NCBI GenBank assembly: GCA_049522195.1
Contig: JBEKOB010000002.1
Span: 75,435 to 139,434, forward strand
Reading direction: 5' to 3'
Source: UBA9647 sp049522195
Lineage (GTDB): Bacteria; Bacteroidota; Ignavibacteria; UBA10030
Length of the DNA: 64,000 nt
Part shown: positions 36,531 to 45,084 of the stretch, piece after piece
Numbering within the stretch: position 1 is the first letter of the stretch
Layout: each line of letters begins with the position of its first letter
The notes under the pieces: generated by a model
Seen by the model: only the letters and a program-made list of their open reading frames with translations
Told to the model about the DNA's origin: nothing
Databases searched by the model: none
Position numbers and translations under genes: made by a program

Positions 36531-37518
36531 GTATTTTCCTCAGCACCGTTCCCGCCAGCGTCACCTCGAGTAAGACCAGGAACAATCCGCCAAAGAGCCA
36601 ACCGTAATACCTCTCAGAATATCGCTTGTACGCCGTGACCTCGATTCTCGAACGTTCGAGCTGGTCAATCTCTTTATAGATGGCTTTCAGCTTCCTGTTG
36701 TCGGTGGCGCGGTAGTATTTGCCGCCCGTCATCTCAGCCACGGCCGAGAGTGCTTTCTCATCGAGATCGACGGGGATAAGCCTTCGCTGTATGCCGAAAG
36801 GCGTCTCGACCGGGAATGGGGCTTCACCCTGAGCGCCAACACCAACGGTGTAGACGCGAATGCCGAAGGTTGCTGCAATCTTCGCAGCGGTGATTGGATC
36901 AATCTCGCCCCGATTGTTAACTCCGTCCGTCAGGAGGATCATCACACGGCTCTTTGCCTTGCTGTCCTTGAGCCGGTTCACGCCGTTTGCCAGAGCGAGG
37001 CCGATTGCCGTTCCATCGGCAATCATGCCATTCTTCACTTCCTTCAGAAGGGATTTCAGGACCGGATAATCCGTCGTCAGCGGGCACTGTGTAAAGCTCT
37101 CGGCAGAGAAAATGACGAGACCGATGCGATCGTTGGTCCGGCCGTCGATGAATTCTTCGGCTACCTGTTTCGCTGCCAGCATGCGATTCGGCGTAAAATC
37201 CTCCGCTTGCATGCTGCCGGAAATATCGAGGAGCAAAACAATATCAATGCCCTCGGTAGATACATTCTCCCTGCTGGACATCGCTTGTGGTCGCGCCAGC
37301 GCGATAATAAAGAGCGCCAGGGCGGCCAAGCGGAGCCAGAGCGGCGCCTGGTACAATTTCTCACGCAGTGCGCGCGGCGTTTGTCCGAATGGTTGCAGGG
37401 AAGAGAAGGTCACCTCCGTGACCATCTTCCGCCGCCGTCTCCAGAAGATGAAACCGAGCACCGGGATCAGCAACAGTAACCAGAGCACCCAGGGGTATGC
37501 AAACCCGTCACCGAACAC
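36526..37518 (-). CDS. batA: BatA, von Willebrand factor A membrane protein
   Basis: A 330-residue protein if begun at GTG 37518, chosen because AGGAGG lies 5-6 nt upstream. Two N-terminal membrane segments (PWVLWLLLLIPVLGFIFW; LRLAALALFIIALA) precede a VWA domain with the MIDAS residues DISGS near 94 and LLTDGVN; a C-terminal membrane segment closes it (YGWLFGGLFLVLLEVTLAG). Paralogous to the BatB half of the next gene; BatA and BatB are thought to interact. It overlaps the preceding gene by 11 nt. Confidence 0.9.
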   Translation of the reverse strand: MFGDGFAYPWVLWLLLLIPVLGFIFWRRRRKMVTEVTFSSLQPFGQTPRALREKLYQAPLWLRLAALALFIIALARPQAMSSRENVSTEGIDIVLLLDISGSMQAEDFTPNRMLAAKQVAEEFIDGRTNDRIGLVIFSAESFTQCPLTTDYPVLKSLLKEVKNGMIADGTAIGLALANGVNRLKDSKAKSRVMILLTDGVNNRGEIDPITAAKIAATFGIRVYTVGVGAQGEAPFPVETPFGIQRRLIPVDLDEKALSAVAEMTGGKYYRATDNRKLKAIYKEIDQLERSRIEVTAYKRYSERYYGWLFGGLFLVLLEVTLAGTVLRKIP

Positions 37519-38449
37519 TTTCCACCTCCTGCTCTTCGGGTTCAACTGTCGGTTTCGGGATCATGGCCCGGACAATTTCGTATGCCCAGCGAAGCTCATG
37601 ATCATGCTCATCGGGAGCCGGGACGTACTTGGCGAACTTCACGAGGTCTGCCGTGGTGAAGAACGAACGGAATTCTTTCAGCAATGCCTGAGCCTCGGGG
37701 AGCTTCGACAGCTGGGCGAGGATTTCATCCGACGTCGATTCAAGCGCAAGAACACCATACTGTTCCTCGATGAACCGTCGCACGATTTCAGTGACCTCGG
37801 AGTAATACTGCTTGACCTTTCCGTGTTGCCACAGGTGTTTGTCTTCGAGAAGGCGCAGGGCAGCGAGTGCCGCCTGGCCCGGTGGTATCGAAGGTTTCAC
37901 CGGGACAAATCCCTCTTCGCGACGCTTCTTCCACCTACGGTAGTAATAATATCCGGCGGCTATCAGCGCAAGTAGTAGAAGCGCAATCAAGTACGGCAGG
38001 AAATCCTCGAACCTCCATGGCGCATCCAACGGTGGCTTGATGTCTTTAATATCTCCCTTGGGGTCGAACGGTATGGCGGCGATCGAAAGCGGAATTGGAT
38101 TGGAATATGCGATCCGTTGGAGCGTATCCTGCCGATGTTTGTACGAAAAGGCTACAGGAGGAATGAACACATTCCCCGTGTCGAACATCGTCAGCTTAAA
38201 GACCCATTCCTGATGGCCGTTTGCCGCCCGGGAGGCATCGATGTTGAGAATCTCGAACGCACCGACGCTGTCCTTCACCGCCGGGGTGAGGGAGTCGACA
38301 TCGGCAGGCAATTCCGCCGAAACATGGAGAAGAATCCACGCTCCAACCTTGTACTGGGCGGAATCCGCGCGTGCCGTGACCCCTGGTTCCTGGGCATGAG
38401 CCGTGGATGCGAAGAGCACAAGCAGTATGCTGATGACGATGCGTTTCAT
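37508..38449 (-). CDS. DUF4381-like / BatD-like membrane protein of the MoxR operon
   Basis: A 313-residue protein if begun at ATG 38449, where a signal peptide begins (MKRIVISILLVLFASTAHAQ). It has a beta-sandwich exported domain (about 25-150), one membrane segment (FLPYLIALLLLALIAAGYYY) followed by basic residues, and a cytoplasmic helical tail (LRLLEDKHLWQHGKVKQYYS, FIEEQYGVLALESTSDEILA) similar to that of DUF4381 proteins. Position between the DUF58 gene and batA is the usual one for this member. Translational overlap with batA supports joint production. Confidence 0.8.
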   Translation of the reverse strand: MKRIVISILLVLFASTAHAQEPGVTARADSAQYKVGAWILLHVSAELPADVDSLTPAVKDSVGAFEILNIDASRAANGHQEWVFKLTMFDTGNVFIPPVAFSYKHRQDTLQRIAYSNPIPLSIAAIPFDPKGDIKDIKPPLDAPWRFEDFLPYLIALLLLALIAAGYYYYRRWKKRREEGFVPVKPSIPPGQAALAALRLLEDKHLWQHGKVKQYYSEVTEIVRRFIEEQYGVLALESTSDEILAQLSKLPEAQALLKEFRSFFTTADLVKFAKYVPAPDEHDHELRWAYEIVRAMIPKPTVEPEEQEVESVR

Positions 38450-38478
38450 GTTCACGAGGTATGTGGAATCAACCGCAC

Positions 38479-39354
38479 TTACCAACGCCGCTCCCGCAGT
38501 CTGAAAAAGTCGACGAGAGGTTTCATGTACGGCTTGTCGAGGCGGATATCGATGCTGTCCAACTTGGCTTTGATAAACGTTGCTCTTCTCGAGTCTTCTA
38601 CCGCTCGCCGATAGGCGCGGAACGCGGCAGACACTTTTGCGTTGGCCGTATCCACCCAACGTTGTGCCCCCGTCTCTGCGTCACGGAACGTTACAAGACC
38701 CACGCGTGGCAGCTCGTTCTCCCTTGGATCGAGCAATCTGATTCCGATCAGGTCATGCCGCTTACCCGCTACGCGAAGGGCGGCTTCATAGCCGCTATCC
38801 ATGAAATCGGAGATAACGAAGACAATGCTTCGTTTCTTCAGAACATGGTTAAGGTAATTGAGGGCTTCCTTGATACTGGTTGCCGAGTGCTTCGGCTCGA
38901 ACGAAATAAGCTCCCGGACAATCCGAAGCGCGTGTGACTGCCCCTTGCGTGGGGGGATGAATTTCTCGATCTGATCGGAAAACAGGAGGGCTCCCACCTT
39001 ATCATTATTCTTCATCGCCGAGAAGGCGAGGATGGCACTGATCTCCACCGCGATATCCCGCTTGAGCTGTCCCTGCGAACCGAAGAACTGTGAACCGCTC
39101 ATGTCGACAAGCAACATGACGGTCAGCTCGCGTTCTTCTTCAAAGATCTTGATAAACGGATGATCGAAGCGAGCAGTGACGTTCCAGTCGATTGCCCGGA
39201 CATCGTCGCCGATCTGGTATTCGCGTACCTCCGAGAAAGACATCCCTCGCCCCTTGAACACCGAATGGTATTCACCGGAGAAAACCTGGTTCACCAGGCC
39301 GCGTGTGCGGAGTTCAAGCTGGCGAACTTTCTTTAAGAGTTCCTTGGTTTCCAA
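38479..39354 (-). CDS. DUF58-domain protein of the MoxR/Bat operon
   Basis: A 291-residue cytoplasmic DUF58 protein with a VWA-like fold. The N-terminus LLKKVRQLELRTRGLVNQVF followed by SGEYHSVFKGRGMSFSEVRE and the REYQIGDDVRAIDWNVTAR signature is diagnostic; VMLLVDMSGSQFFG carries a MIDAS-like DMSGS. The start is TTG at 39354, because no ATG or GTG precedes the conserved N-terminus. Members of this family are encoded with MoxR ATPases and probably dock on them. Confidence 0.92.
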   Translation of the reverse strand: METKELLKKVRQLELRTRGLVNQVFSGEYHSVFKGRGMSFSEVREYQIGDDVRAIDWNVTARFDHPFIKIFEEERELTVMLLVDMSGSQFFGSQGQLKRDIAVEISAILAFSAMKNNDKVGALLFSDQIEKFIPPRKGQSHALRIVRELISFEPKHSATSIKEALNYLNHVLKKRSIVFVISDFMDSGYEAALRVAGKRHDLIGIRLLDPRENELPRVGLVTFRDAETGAQRWVDTANAKVSAAFRAYRRAVEDSRRATFIKAKLDSIDIRLDKPYMKPLVDFFRLRERRW

Positions 39355-39360
39355 ACTAAC

Positions 39361-39431
39361 GTTTTGAGTTTCAAGTTTTGAGTTTCAAGTTCCAACTAAT
39401 CGACAATCGGCAATCGCAAATCGACAATTCT
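39361..39431. repeat. GTTTTGAGTTTCAA tandem plus AATCGACAAT repeats
   Basis: The 14-mer GTTTTGAGTTTCAA occurs twice head to tail (39361-39374, 39375-39388), and AATCGACAAT occurs twice (about 39399 and 39420). This short gap between the MoxR and DUF58 genes thus holds another repeat class. Confidence 0.6.
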
Positions 39432-40413
39432 AAGGCACTTCAATGTGGTTAAGTATTTCCTGAACGATATACTCGGACGTCACCTCTTCTGCCTCTGCTT
39501 CATACGTCACCGCGACGCGGTGGCGGAGGACATCGAGACTGATTGCACGAACGTCTTCGGGGATCACATAACCGCGACGCTTAATGAAAGCGTGCGCTTT
39601 TGCTGCAAGCGCAAGGTTGATCGAAGCGCGGGGTGACGCGCCGTAGCTGATCATAGGGGCTATCTTCTCCAGCTTGAACTCAGCAGGTTGCCGTGTTGCA
39701 ATGACAATGTCGAGAATGTAGCGTTCGATCTTTTCGTCCATGTAGACGTTCCTAAGGACCTCGCGGGCGGCGAGGATCTCTTTTGGAGAAACGACCGGCT
39801 TGATGTCGGGCTGGTCGCCGAGGACGTTCTGACGCATGATTAAAAGTTCTTCTTCGCGCGACGGATATCCAATCTTCACTTTGAGCATGAACCGATCGAC
39901 CTGAGCTTCCGGAAGGGGATAGGTTCCTTCCTGCTCGATCGGGTTCTGTGTCGCTAGCACAAGGAACGGTTCGTCGAGTTTCCACGTCTCCTCACCGATT
40001 GTCACCTGGCGTTCCTGCATGGCTTCGAGCAGAGCGCTCTGAACTTTCGCGGGTGCGCGGTTAATTTCGTCTGCAAGGATGAAGTTCGCGAAGATCGGAC
40101 CGCGGCGGGTGAAGAACTTCCCATCCTTCTGGTTATAGATCATTGTCCCGATAAGGTCGGCAGGGAGAAGGTCAGGCGTGAACTGAATCCGCTGAAACTT
40201 CGCGCTGATTGCCGCCGCGAGCGTTTTGATCATGAGAGTCTTGGCGAGGCCCGGGACACCTTCCAGCAGAATGTGCCCGTTGCACAGGAGGCCAATCAGC
40301 AGGCGGTCGACCATCTGCTTCTGGCCGACGATGGCCTTCCCAATCTCGTTGGTCAGGTTATCGACGAAGGCGCTCTCGCGCTGAATCATCTCGTTGATTG
40401 TCTTAATATCCAC
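39430..40413 (-). CDS. moxR: MoxR-family AAA+ ATPase
   Basis: A 327-residue MoxR AAA+ ATPase, first gene of the Bat operon. Walker A (LEGVPGLAKTLMIKTLA) near 50, the MoxR signature RIQFTPDLLPADLIGTMIYN, Walker B (NFILADEINRAPAKVQSALL), sensor 1 (LVLATQNPIEQEGTYPLPEA) and sensor 2 (GASPRASINLALAAKAHAFI) are all present. The start is GTG at 40413 with AGGAGG 6 nt upstream. MoxR ATPases act as chaperone-like machines for VWA-domain partner proteins, which here would be the DUF58, BatA and BatB products. Confidence 0.94.
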   Translation of the reverse strand: MDIKTINEMIQRESAFVDNLTNEIGKAIVGQKQMVDRLLIGLLCNGHILLEGVPGLAKTLMIKTLAAAISAKFQRIQFTPDLLPADLIGTMIYNQKDGKFFTRRGPIFANFILADEINRAPAKVQSALLEAMQERQVTIGEETWKLDEPFLVLATQNPIEQEGTYPLPEAQVDRFMLKVKIGYPSREEELLIMRQNVLGDQPDIKPVVSPKEILAAREVLRNVYMDEKIERYILDIVIATRQPAEFKLEKIAPMISYGASPRASINLALAAKAHAFIKRRGYVIPEDVRAISLDVLRHRVAVTYEAEAEEVTSEYIVQEILNHIEVP

Positions 40414-40473
40414 TCGATCCTCCTAAGTCGTTGACTCTAAAATAGTTCCGTACCGGTATTGGACGAAAAAAAG

Positions 40474-40490
40474 GGCGGAACAGTTCCGCC
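40474..40490. other. Orphan terminator-like hairpin
   Basis: GGCGGAA and TTCCGCC pair perfectly around CAG, with an A-tract before and TTTC after. It sits 61 bp upstream of the moxR start and 291 bp from the ldh start, so it terminates neither gene; an attenuator or leftover is possible. Confidence 0.5.
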
Positions 40491-40562
40491 TTTCGGTGAA
40501 AATAAAACGATTCGAGCCACGCAACAAATTCTCACAGAACCTGGTGGGCGGCTCGGAAGAGC

Positions 40563-40625
40563 AGTCAGCTTTTGGCTTTTAGCTATTAGCCAAACGCTAA
40601 AAGCTAAGAGCGACTAATGCTCTCG
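40563..40625. repeat. GCTTTTAGC-type repeat, copy 4
   Basis: GCTTTTAGC (40575-40583) and GCTAAAAGC (40596-40604) are perfect complements around TATTAGCCAAAC. The surrounding AGCTATTAGCC matches the copy at 52301-52385. Confidence 0.75.
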
Positions 40626-40781
40626 CGTGCATGAATTTAGCGATTAATGACCGATGATGCAATCAGGGGTAACAACGAGTCTGAGGGGAAGAAGGTTTCG
40701 TAAGCGGAACCTTTGTATTTTACAGGCCGTTGGCAATGGCGAGGCAAGAAAGAAATCGGAAGAGCGCAGAAAGGCGAAGAA

Positions 40782-41735
40782 ATGGCAGGTATGTCGGGCA
40801 AACGCAAGGTGGGTGTTGTCGGCACGGGCCTCGTTGGATCGTCGTTCGTGTATGCGCTGATGATCCGCGAGCTGGCAACAGAGATTATTCTCGTCGACGT
40901 TGACAATGAGAAAGCTATCGGCGAAATGATGGATTTCAATCACGGCCTTTCATTCAGCAAGCCGGTGAAAATCACCGCGGGGGATTATGCTGATCTGGCT
41001 GGTGCACAGGTTGTTGTCATTGCCGCGGGGGCATCGCAGCGGCCCGGCGAGACGCGGCTGGACCTTCTGGCAAGGAATGTGAAAATCTTTCGCTCGATCG
41101 TACCAAACGTTGTTCGCCACAACCCGGAGGGTATTATTCTGATAGCGACGAATCCTGTCGACATCCTGACTTACATCTCGTTGAAAGAATCGCGATTACC
41201 CCCTTCGCATGTCATAGGCTCGGGGACGATACTCGATACATCCAGGTTCAGGTTTCTTCTTGGGCAGCACTACGGTGTCGATGCCCGCAGTGTGCATGCG
41301 TATATCATCGGTGAGCATGGCGACAGTGAGATTCCGCTCTGGAGTCTGGCAAATATCGGCGGCGTACGTCTGCAGGAGTTCGCTCCGTTGCAGAATAAAG
41401 AGTACGACCAGGCGGAGATGGATGGGCTGTTCATCAGTGTTCGGGACGCAGCATATGAGATTATCAAGAGGAAAGGAGCAACGTATTACGCGATCGGGTT
41501 GGGTCTCGTTTCGATCGTGGAGACGATTCTCGGCAATTACCGGAGCGTGCTCTCTGTTTCCACGCTGATGACGGGACAGTACAGAGTTGCGGATATGTGT
41601 CTCAGCCTTCCCTGCGTCGTCGGAGCGAAAGGCGTCGAAGAAATCCTGACGCTGAATCTAAGTCAGGAAGAAGAGGAAGGTTTTCGGCTATCAGCAGAAA
41701 AACTGAAGGCAACGCTGAAATCACTTGGTGGTTGA
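40782..41735 (+). CDS. ldh: L-lactate dehydrogenase
   Basis: Interconverts pyruvate and L-lactate with NAD(H). The 317-residue protein has the Rossmann glycine motif KVGVVGTGLVGSSFVYALM, then AAGASQRPGETRLDLLARN, ATNPVDILTY and the catalytic-histidine motif GEHGDSEIPLWSLANIGG. The Gln in SQRPGETRL is the residue that favours lactate over malate dehydrogenase, which has Arg there. The start at 40782 gives a normal N-terminus; an earlier ATG at 40713 would add an unlikely basic leader. A weak ribosome binding site (AAGGCGA) precedes it. It is monocistronic, facing a convergent VOC gene. Confidence 0.93.
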   Translation: MAGMSGKRKVGVVGTGLVGSSFVYALMIRELATEIILVDVDNEKAIGEMMDFNHGLSFSKPVKITAGDYADLAGAQVVVIAAGASQRPGETRLDLLARNVKIFRSIVPNVVRHNPEGIILIATNPVDILTYISLKESRLPPSHVIGSGTILDTSRFRFLLGQHYGVDARSVHAYIIGEHGDSEIPLWSLANIGGVRLQEFAPLQNKEYDQAEMDGLFISVRDAAYEIIKRKGATYYAIGLGLVSIVETILGNYRSVLSVSTLMTGQYRVADMCLSLPCVVGAKGVEEILTLNLSQEEEEGFRLSAEKLKATLKSLGG

Positions 41736-41832
41736 ACCTTAGAATGAGCCATGGATGACACGGAAGAAGCAAGGATCATCGCAGATAAATCCATCCGCCC
41801 AAATCGGGAAAAAGTAGTGTCCCAAAACGAAA

Positions 41833-41866
41833 CCCACCCTCCAAATCGCTAAGGATAGCGGGTGGG
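41833..41866. terminator. Terminator-like hairpin between convergent genes
   Basis: CCCACCC (41833-41839) and GGGTGGG (41860-41866) with an inner CGCTA/TAGCG stem. It lies between the stops of the lactate dehydrogenase and VOC genes; no long T-tract follows, so Rho-independent activity is only likely, not certain. Confidence 0.5.
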
Positions 41867-41890
41867 CAAGCATATCGAAACGTGAACAAT

Positions 41891-42271
41891 CTATTTCGCC
41901 GAAGGGTCAGCCTGCATCATTCCAAAAATATTCCCTTCAGAGTCCTTGCAGTATGCAAGCCAGCCCATACCGGGGATCGGCATCTTGGGAAGAGCCATCT
42001 GTCTCCCCTTTGCCAGTGCCTTTACGACGGTTTCGTCGAGTGCAGCAACATCGATCGTACACACGTAGGCAATAACCGCATTGCCGTCGATTGGCCCCTT
42101 CCGCTTCAGGAGACCGCCGTCGATACCGGGCTCTGATTTTGAGCCGGTGTACACGACCCAATACTCCTCAGTTCCCCAGCGTTCAAACTTCCAGCCAAAA
42201 AGATCTTTATAGAAGGCAATCGCACGCTCCGGATTTTCAGCGTGGATTTCAAAATGGATGACGCGATTCAT
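41891..42271 (-). CDS. VOC (glyoxalase-like) family protein
   Basis: A 126-residue single-domain VOC protein. ATG at 42271 is chosen: GAGGAG lies 6 nt before it and it begins at the conserved strand MNRVIHFEIHAENPERAIAF. WKFERWGTEEYWVVYTGSKS, VAALDETVVKALAKGRQMAL and the closing YCKDSEGNIFGMMQADP match the CatE/PhnB-like subfamily (predicted enzymes related to lactoylglutathione lyase). Substrate unknown. Confidence 0.88.
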   Translation of the reverse strand: MNRVIHFEIHAENPERAIAFYKDLFGWKFERWGTEEYWVVYTGSKSEPGIDGGLLKRKGPIDGNAVIAYVCTIDVAALDETVVKALAKGRQMALPKMPIPGMGWLAYCKDSEGNIFGMMQADPSAK

Positions 42272-42579
42272 AGATCTCTCCTCGTTGATGGATGTTTGGT
42301 TGGGAGTATATAAATTCGCATTTTGATAGAAGCGTCTTCGCGTAGCCGTTCGCGCCCCTAAAAATCCCATGAGGTTTCTAACAGCCTTCCCCGACCTCAC
42401 GTTCCCCTCTCGTGATGATAGAGCGGTCCATTTTCGACAAGCGAACCGTCTCTGATATTCTCTCTCAACAAAGTCACCTGTGTGTCCGCCTTTCAGCATT
42501 TTCCATTTCTTTTCATCTGAACTTTAGATAAACTCCCGAATCAGATATCCCTCCCATTATATCATGCCGGAGTTTACTT
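42272..42579. other. Divergent intergenic region between VOC and glycosidase genes
   Basis: Holds the ribosome binding site for the VOC gene and, at 42566-42569, GGAG before the glycosidase ATG. I see no repeat, RNA or further gene. Confidence 0.4.
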
Positions 42580-44898
42580 ATGAAACGACGCGACGCCCTC
42601 AGACTGGCCGGAGCAACGCTTGCAGCTGTTCCGCTCTCCACACTCCCGGGGTTTGAATTGTTTGAACACAAGACGTTCGATTTCGACGATGATGTCCTGC
42701 GGCAGCTCGATCGGCTGGTATCGGAGCCTGCGTGCCGTTGCGATGTACGGATGGAACGCGGTGGAGCCCGGCTGTATCTCAACGGCAAGGAGGAATACCC
42801 GCTTCTTGCTGTCAGCGCAAGCCTGCTCCACACCGCACAATCATATCGGAAGATGGGAATTCGGTTCATTCATCCGCTGATCGGGTTGGAGGATGGATGG
42901 ATCGGACCGGGAGCGTACGACTGGACGCGGTTCGACAAGTACTTCGCGAAACTTCTGGAACTTGTTCCGGACGCGTTCATTCTTCCCCGTATCCATCCAT
43001 ACGTACCCGACTGGTGGAAGGAAACTCACCCGGACGAGCTCATTCAATGCGGCCTCCCCATTGATCCCGGTCAGTTCAAAGTCGCGGCACAGATCATTGA
43101 AGGTGGGTTCAATTGGTCAGCCCTGGGTGACCCGTATGCAGCGTCGTTCGCGTCGGAGATCTATAAACGCGACGCTGCAGCAATGTTGAACGACTTCCTG
43201 AAACACATGGAAGCCTCGCCCCTCAAGAGCAGGATGATGGGATATCAAATCTCAGGCATGCATACCGGCGAATGGCACTATCTCGGATGCCGGTGGATGC
43301 CGGACTACAGCGCGCCGATGCAAAAACTCGCCGGGCCGGTTCCATCAACAGAGCGAAGAATCAACAAAGGCGGACCATTGATGCGCGATCCCGAAAAGGA
43401 CCGCGACGTCATCGACTTCCTGCACAAATATCACAAGAACACTGCCGAGACAGTGGCGATGTTCGGGAAAATCATCAAGGAAGAGACAGCACGGCGCGTG
43501 ATCTGCGGAACATTCTTCTGCTACGTGCTGGAAAATGTGATGATACAGGAAGCGGGACACCTTGTGCCCGAAGCAGTGCTAACCTCCCCCGATTTCGATT
43601 ACATCGCAACACCGTACACGTATCAGCGCAGCAATGTCCCGGGCTACCAGCGATGGGACAGTGATGTCGTCGACGATGCGGGGAACTGGCTTGGGCGGGC
43701 AAGGGGGGTCGGAGGTGACGGTGCGTATCGGGTGTTGAGCGAATCAATGCGCCGGAACAACAAGATGTTCATTTCCGAAATGGATCCGAGCACATACGTC
43801 GAGCCGTACCGAAGAAGCGAAGGGGGGTCCGGCTCCGACACCGTTGAGGGGACGCTCAAGATCCTGCAACGCGATCTGGGACAAGTGTTTGCAACCGGTC
43901 ACGCCGGATGGTTGTTTGATTTCGGTCATTTAATGCCACCGTTCAAAGCCAACAAGGGTTGGTTTGACGACCCACCGATGATCAAGGTGATCAAGTCGTT
44001 CGCGGATCTCGGCGCCAAGTACCGGCCGAAGCTCGACATCAGCCCTGTATCAGAAATTGCGGCGGTGTACGAACCCAAATCATGGCTTGCGACAGAACAC
44101 TGGTGGGCGGAAGAACCATGGGATGGGTTCGGCATTGTCATCAGCGATTACTTTGGACACTGGATGGTTAACTCCCAGACACGAACGATCAACCGGGTTG
44201 GAGCACCAACGGATTTCATGTACCGTTTTGATCTCAAGCCGGAGGATCGGTCCAGGTTCAAACTCTTTCTTATGGTCAACACCTTCTTCCTGACACCCGA
44301 TGAAGTGAAGAGACTTCAGGATCTTTTCAAGGGGAGTGGTGCGACGGTTGTCTGGTTCTATGCGCCGGGCTATATCGGTCCTGAACGGTTCGAGCCAAAG
44401 CAGATGGAGGCACTCACCGGCTTTTCATTCAAGCGAATCGATGAACCCGGGCCGATGATGATACGCTGTCTGATCGACGACTCCGGGACGAAGTTCTTCC
44501 ACGATTTCGGTGTGAAGAAACCGCACTATCCGCGGTTTGCTGTCGTGCAAGGAGAAAACAAGGGCATCCGCGTGCACGGACACTGGACGGACAACAATGA
44601 GATCGCCTTCGCAAGCAGGGAACACGACGGGTTCACGTCGTACTATGCCGGAGCCGGACCGTTACCCGTGGAAGTCGTTCGCTGGATTGCGACGAAGGCA
44701 GGAGTAAGGATGTGGAGCACGAAGCCGGACAACGTGCGTGCAACAAAGGGAGCAGCGATGATTGTTGCCACCGACGCGGGAGAGAGGATTGTTCAATTTC
44801 CGCAGCCCATGGTCCCGATTGAAGGTGGAATCTCCAGGAAAGAACATCGCCTCTCAATGGAGTTCGGCGAGGTGAGGGTGTTTGTGAGGAAGGTGTAA
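42580..44898 (+). CDS. Tat-exported clan GH-A-like glycosidase, beta-galactosidase (GH42) type architecture
   Basis: A 772-residue protein with a twin-arginine signal (MKRRDALRLAGATLAAVPLS). The core (about 75-500) looks like a clan GH-A TIM barrel: PLLAVSASLLHTAQSYRKMG, DAFILPRIHPYVPDWWKETH, candidate acid/base Glu231 in GMHTGEW and candidate nucleophile Glu400 in MFISEMDPSTY. Residues about 510-690 resemble the trimerisation (Rossmann-like) domain of GH42 enzymes (VNTFFLTPDEVKRLQDLFKG, ATVVWFYAPGYIG) and the last part a beta sandwich. The family is therefore GH42-like, but the sequence is divergent and the substrate unknown. It stands alone as a transcription unit. Confidence 0.72.
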   Translation: MKRRDALRLAGATLAAVPLSTLPGFELFEHKTFDFDDDVLRQLDRLVSEPACRCDVRMERGGARLYLNGKEEYPLLAVSASLLHTAQSYRKMGIRFIHPLIGLEDGWIGPGAYDWTRFDKYFAKLLELVPDAFILPRIHPYVPDWWKETHPDELIQCGLPIDPGQFKVAAQIIEGGFNWSALGDPYAASFASEIYKRDAAAMLNDFLKHMEASPLKSRMMGYQISGMHTGEWHYLGCRWMPDYSAPMQKLAGPVPSTERRINKGGPLMRDPEKDRDVIDFLHKYHKNTAETVAMFGKIIKEETARRVICGTFFCYVLENVMIQEAGHLVPEAVLTSPDFDYIATPYTYQRSNVPGYQRWDSDVVDDAGNWLGRARGVGGDGAYRVLSESMRRNNKMFISEMDPSTYVEPYRRSEGGSGSDTVEGTLKILQRDLGQVFATGHAGWLFDFGHLMPPFKANKGWFDDPPMIKVIKSFADLGAKYRPKLDISPVSEIAAVYEPKSWLATEHWWAEEPWDGFGIVISDYFGHWMVNSQTRTINRVGAPTDFMYRFDLKPEDRSRFKLFLMVNTFFLTPDEVKRLQDLFKGSGATVVWFYAPGYIGPERFEPKQMEALTGFSFKRIDEPGPMMIRCLIDDSGTKFFHDFGVKKPHYPRFAVVQGENKGIRVHGHWTDNNEIAFASREHDGFTSYYAGAGPLPVEVVRWIATKAGVRMWSTKPDNVRATKGAAMIVATDAGERIVQFPQPMVPIEGGISRKEHRLSMEFGEVRVFVRKV

Positions 44899-44909
44899 CG
44901 ATACACAAC

Positions 44910-44946
44910 TTCATTATTCGAAATTCGGCGTTTATTATTGGATATT
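44910..44946. repeat. TTATTGGATATT-type repeat, copy 1
   Basis: ATTCGAAATTCGGCGT followed by TTATTATTGGATATTG; the end matches TTCGTTATTGGATATTGCC at 61353-61373. A fourth repeat type of the gaps, probably related to the CGAAATCCGAA class. Confidence 0.5.
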
Positions 44947-44979
44947 GATCGAGAACAACAAGTGCCGAGGGCTGTGCGG

Positions 44980-45040
44980 CAATCAGCGATCGGCTTTCAG
45001 CGCTCAGCGTGAGGGTGCGTGGCACCTACCGCGAGTTAAT
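44980..45040. repeat. CTTTCAGCG-TCAGCGTGA repeat, copy 5 (left side of the ECF operon)
   Basis: GGCTTTCAGCGCTCAGCGTG and later GTGCGTGGCACCTACCG match the copy at 46951-47039 in the same orientation and order (there CTTTCAGCGGTCAGCGTGA and GTGCGTGGCGCCTGCAG). It also overlaps the leader of the ECF sigma gene. Confidence 0.7.
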
Positions 45041-45084
45041 CGCTCCGACAGAAACTTTCCAACCTCATTTTCATCTTTCTTTGT

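Larger units (their letters stand above)
40414..40781. other. Divergent intergenic region between moxR and the lactate dehydrogenase gene
   Basis: Contains a terminator-like hairpin (40474-40490) that follows no gene and a repeat with a nine-pair stem (40563-40625). No further gene is visible. Confidence 0.5.

Noticed and set aside
37112..37975. A 287-codon plus-strand frame opposite batA and the DUF4381-like gene
   Set aside because: No motif and no ribosome binding site; overlaps two well supported minus-strand genes.
40713..40781. Earlier ATG for the lactate dehydrogenase
   Set aside because: It would add 23 residues of Arg/Lys-rich sequence not typical of this enzyme; the start at 40782 gives the normal N-terminus.
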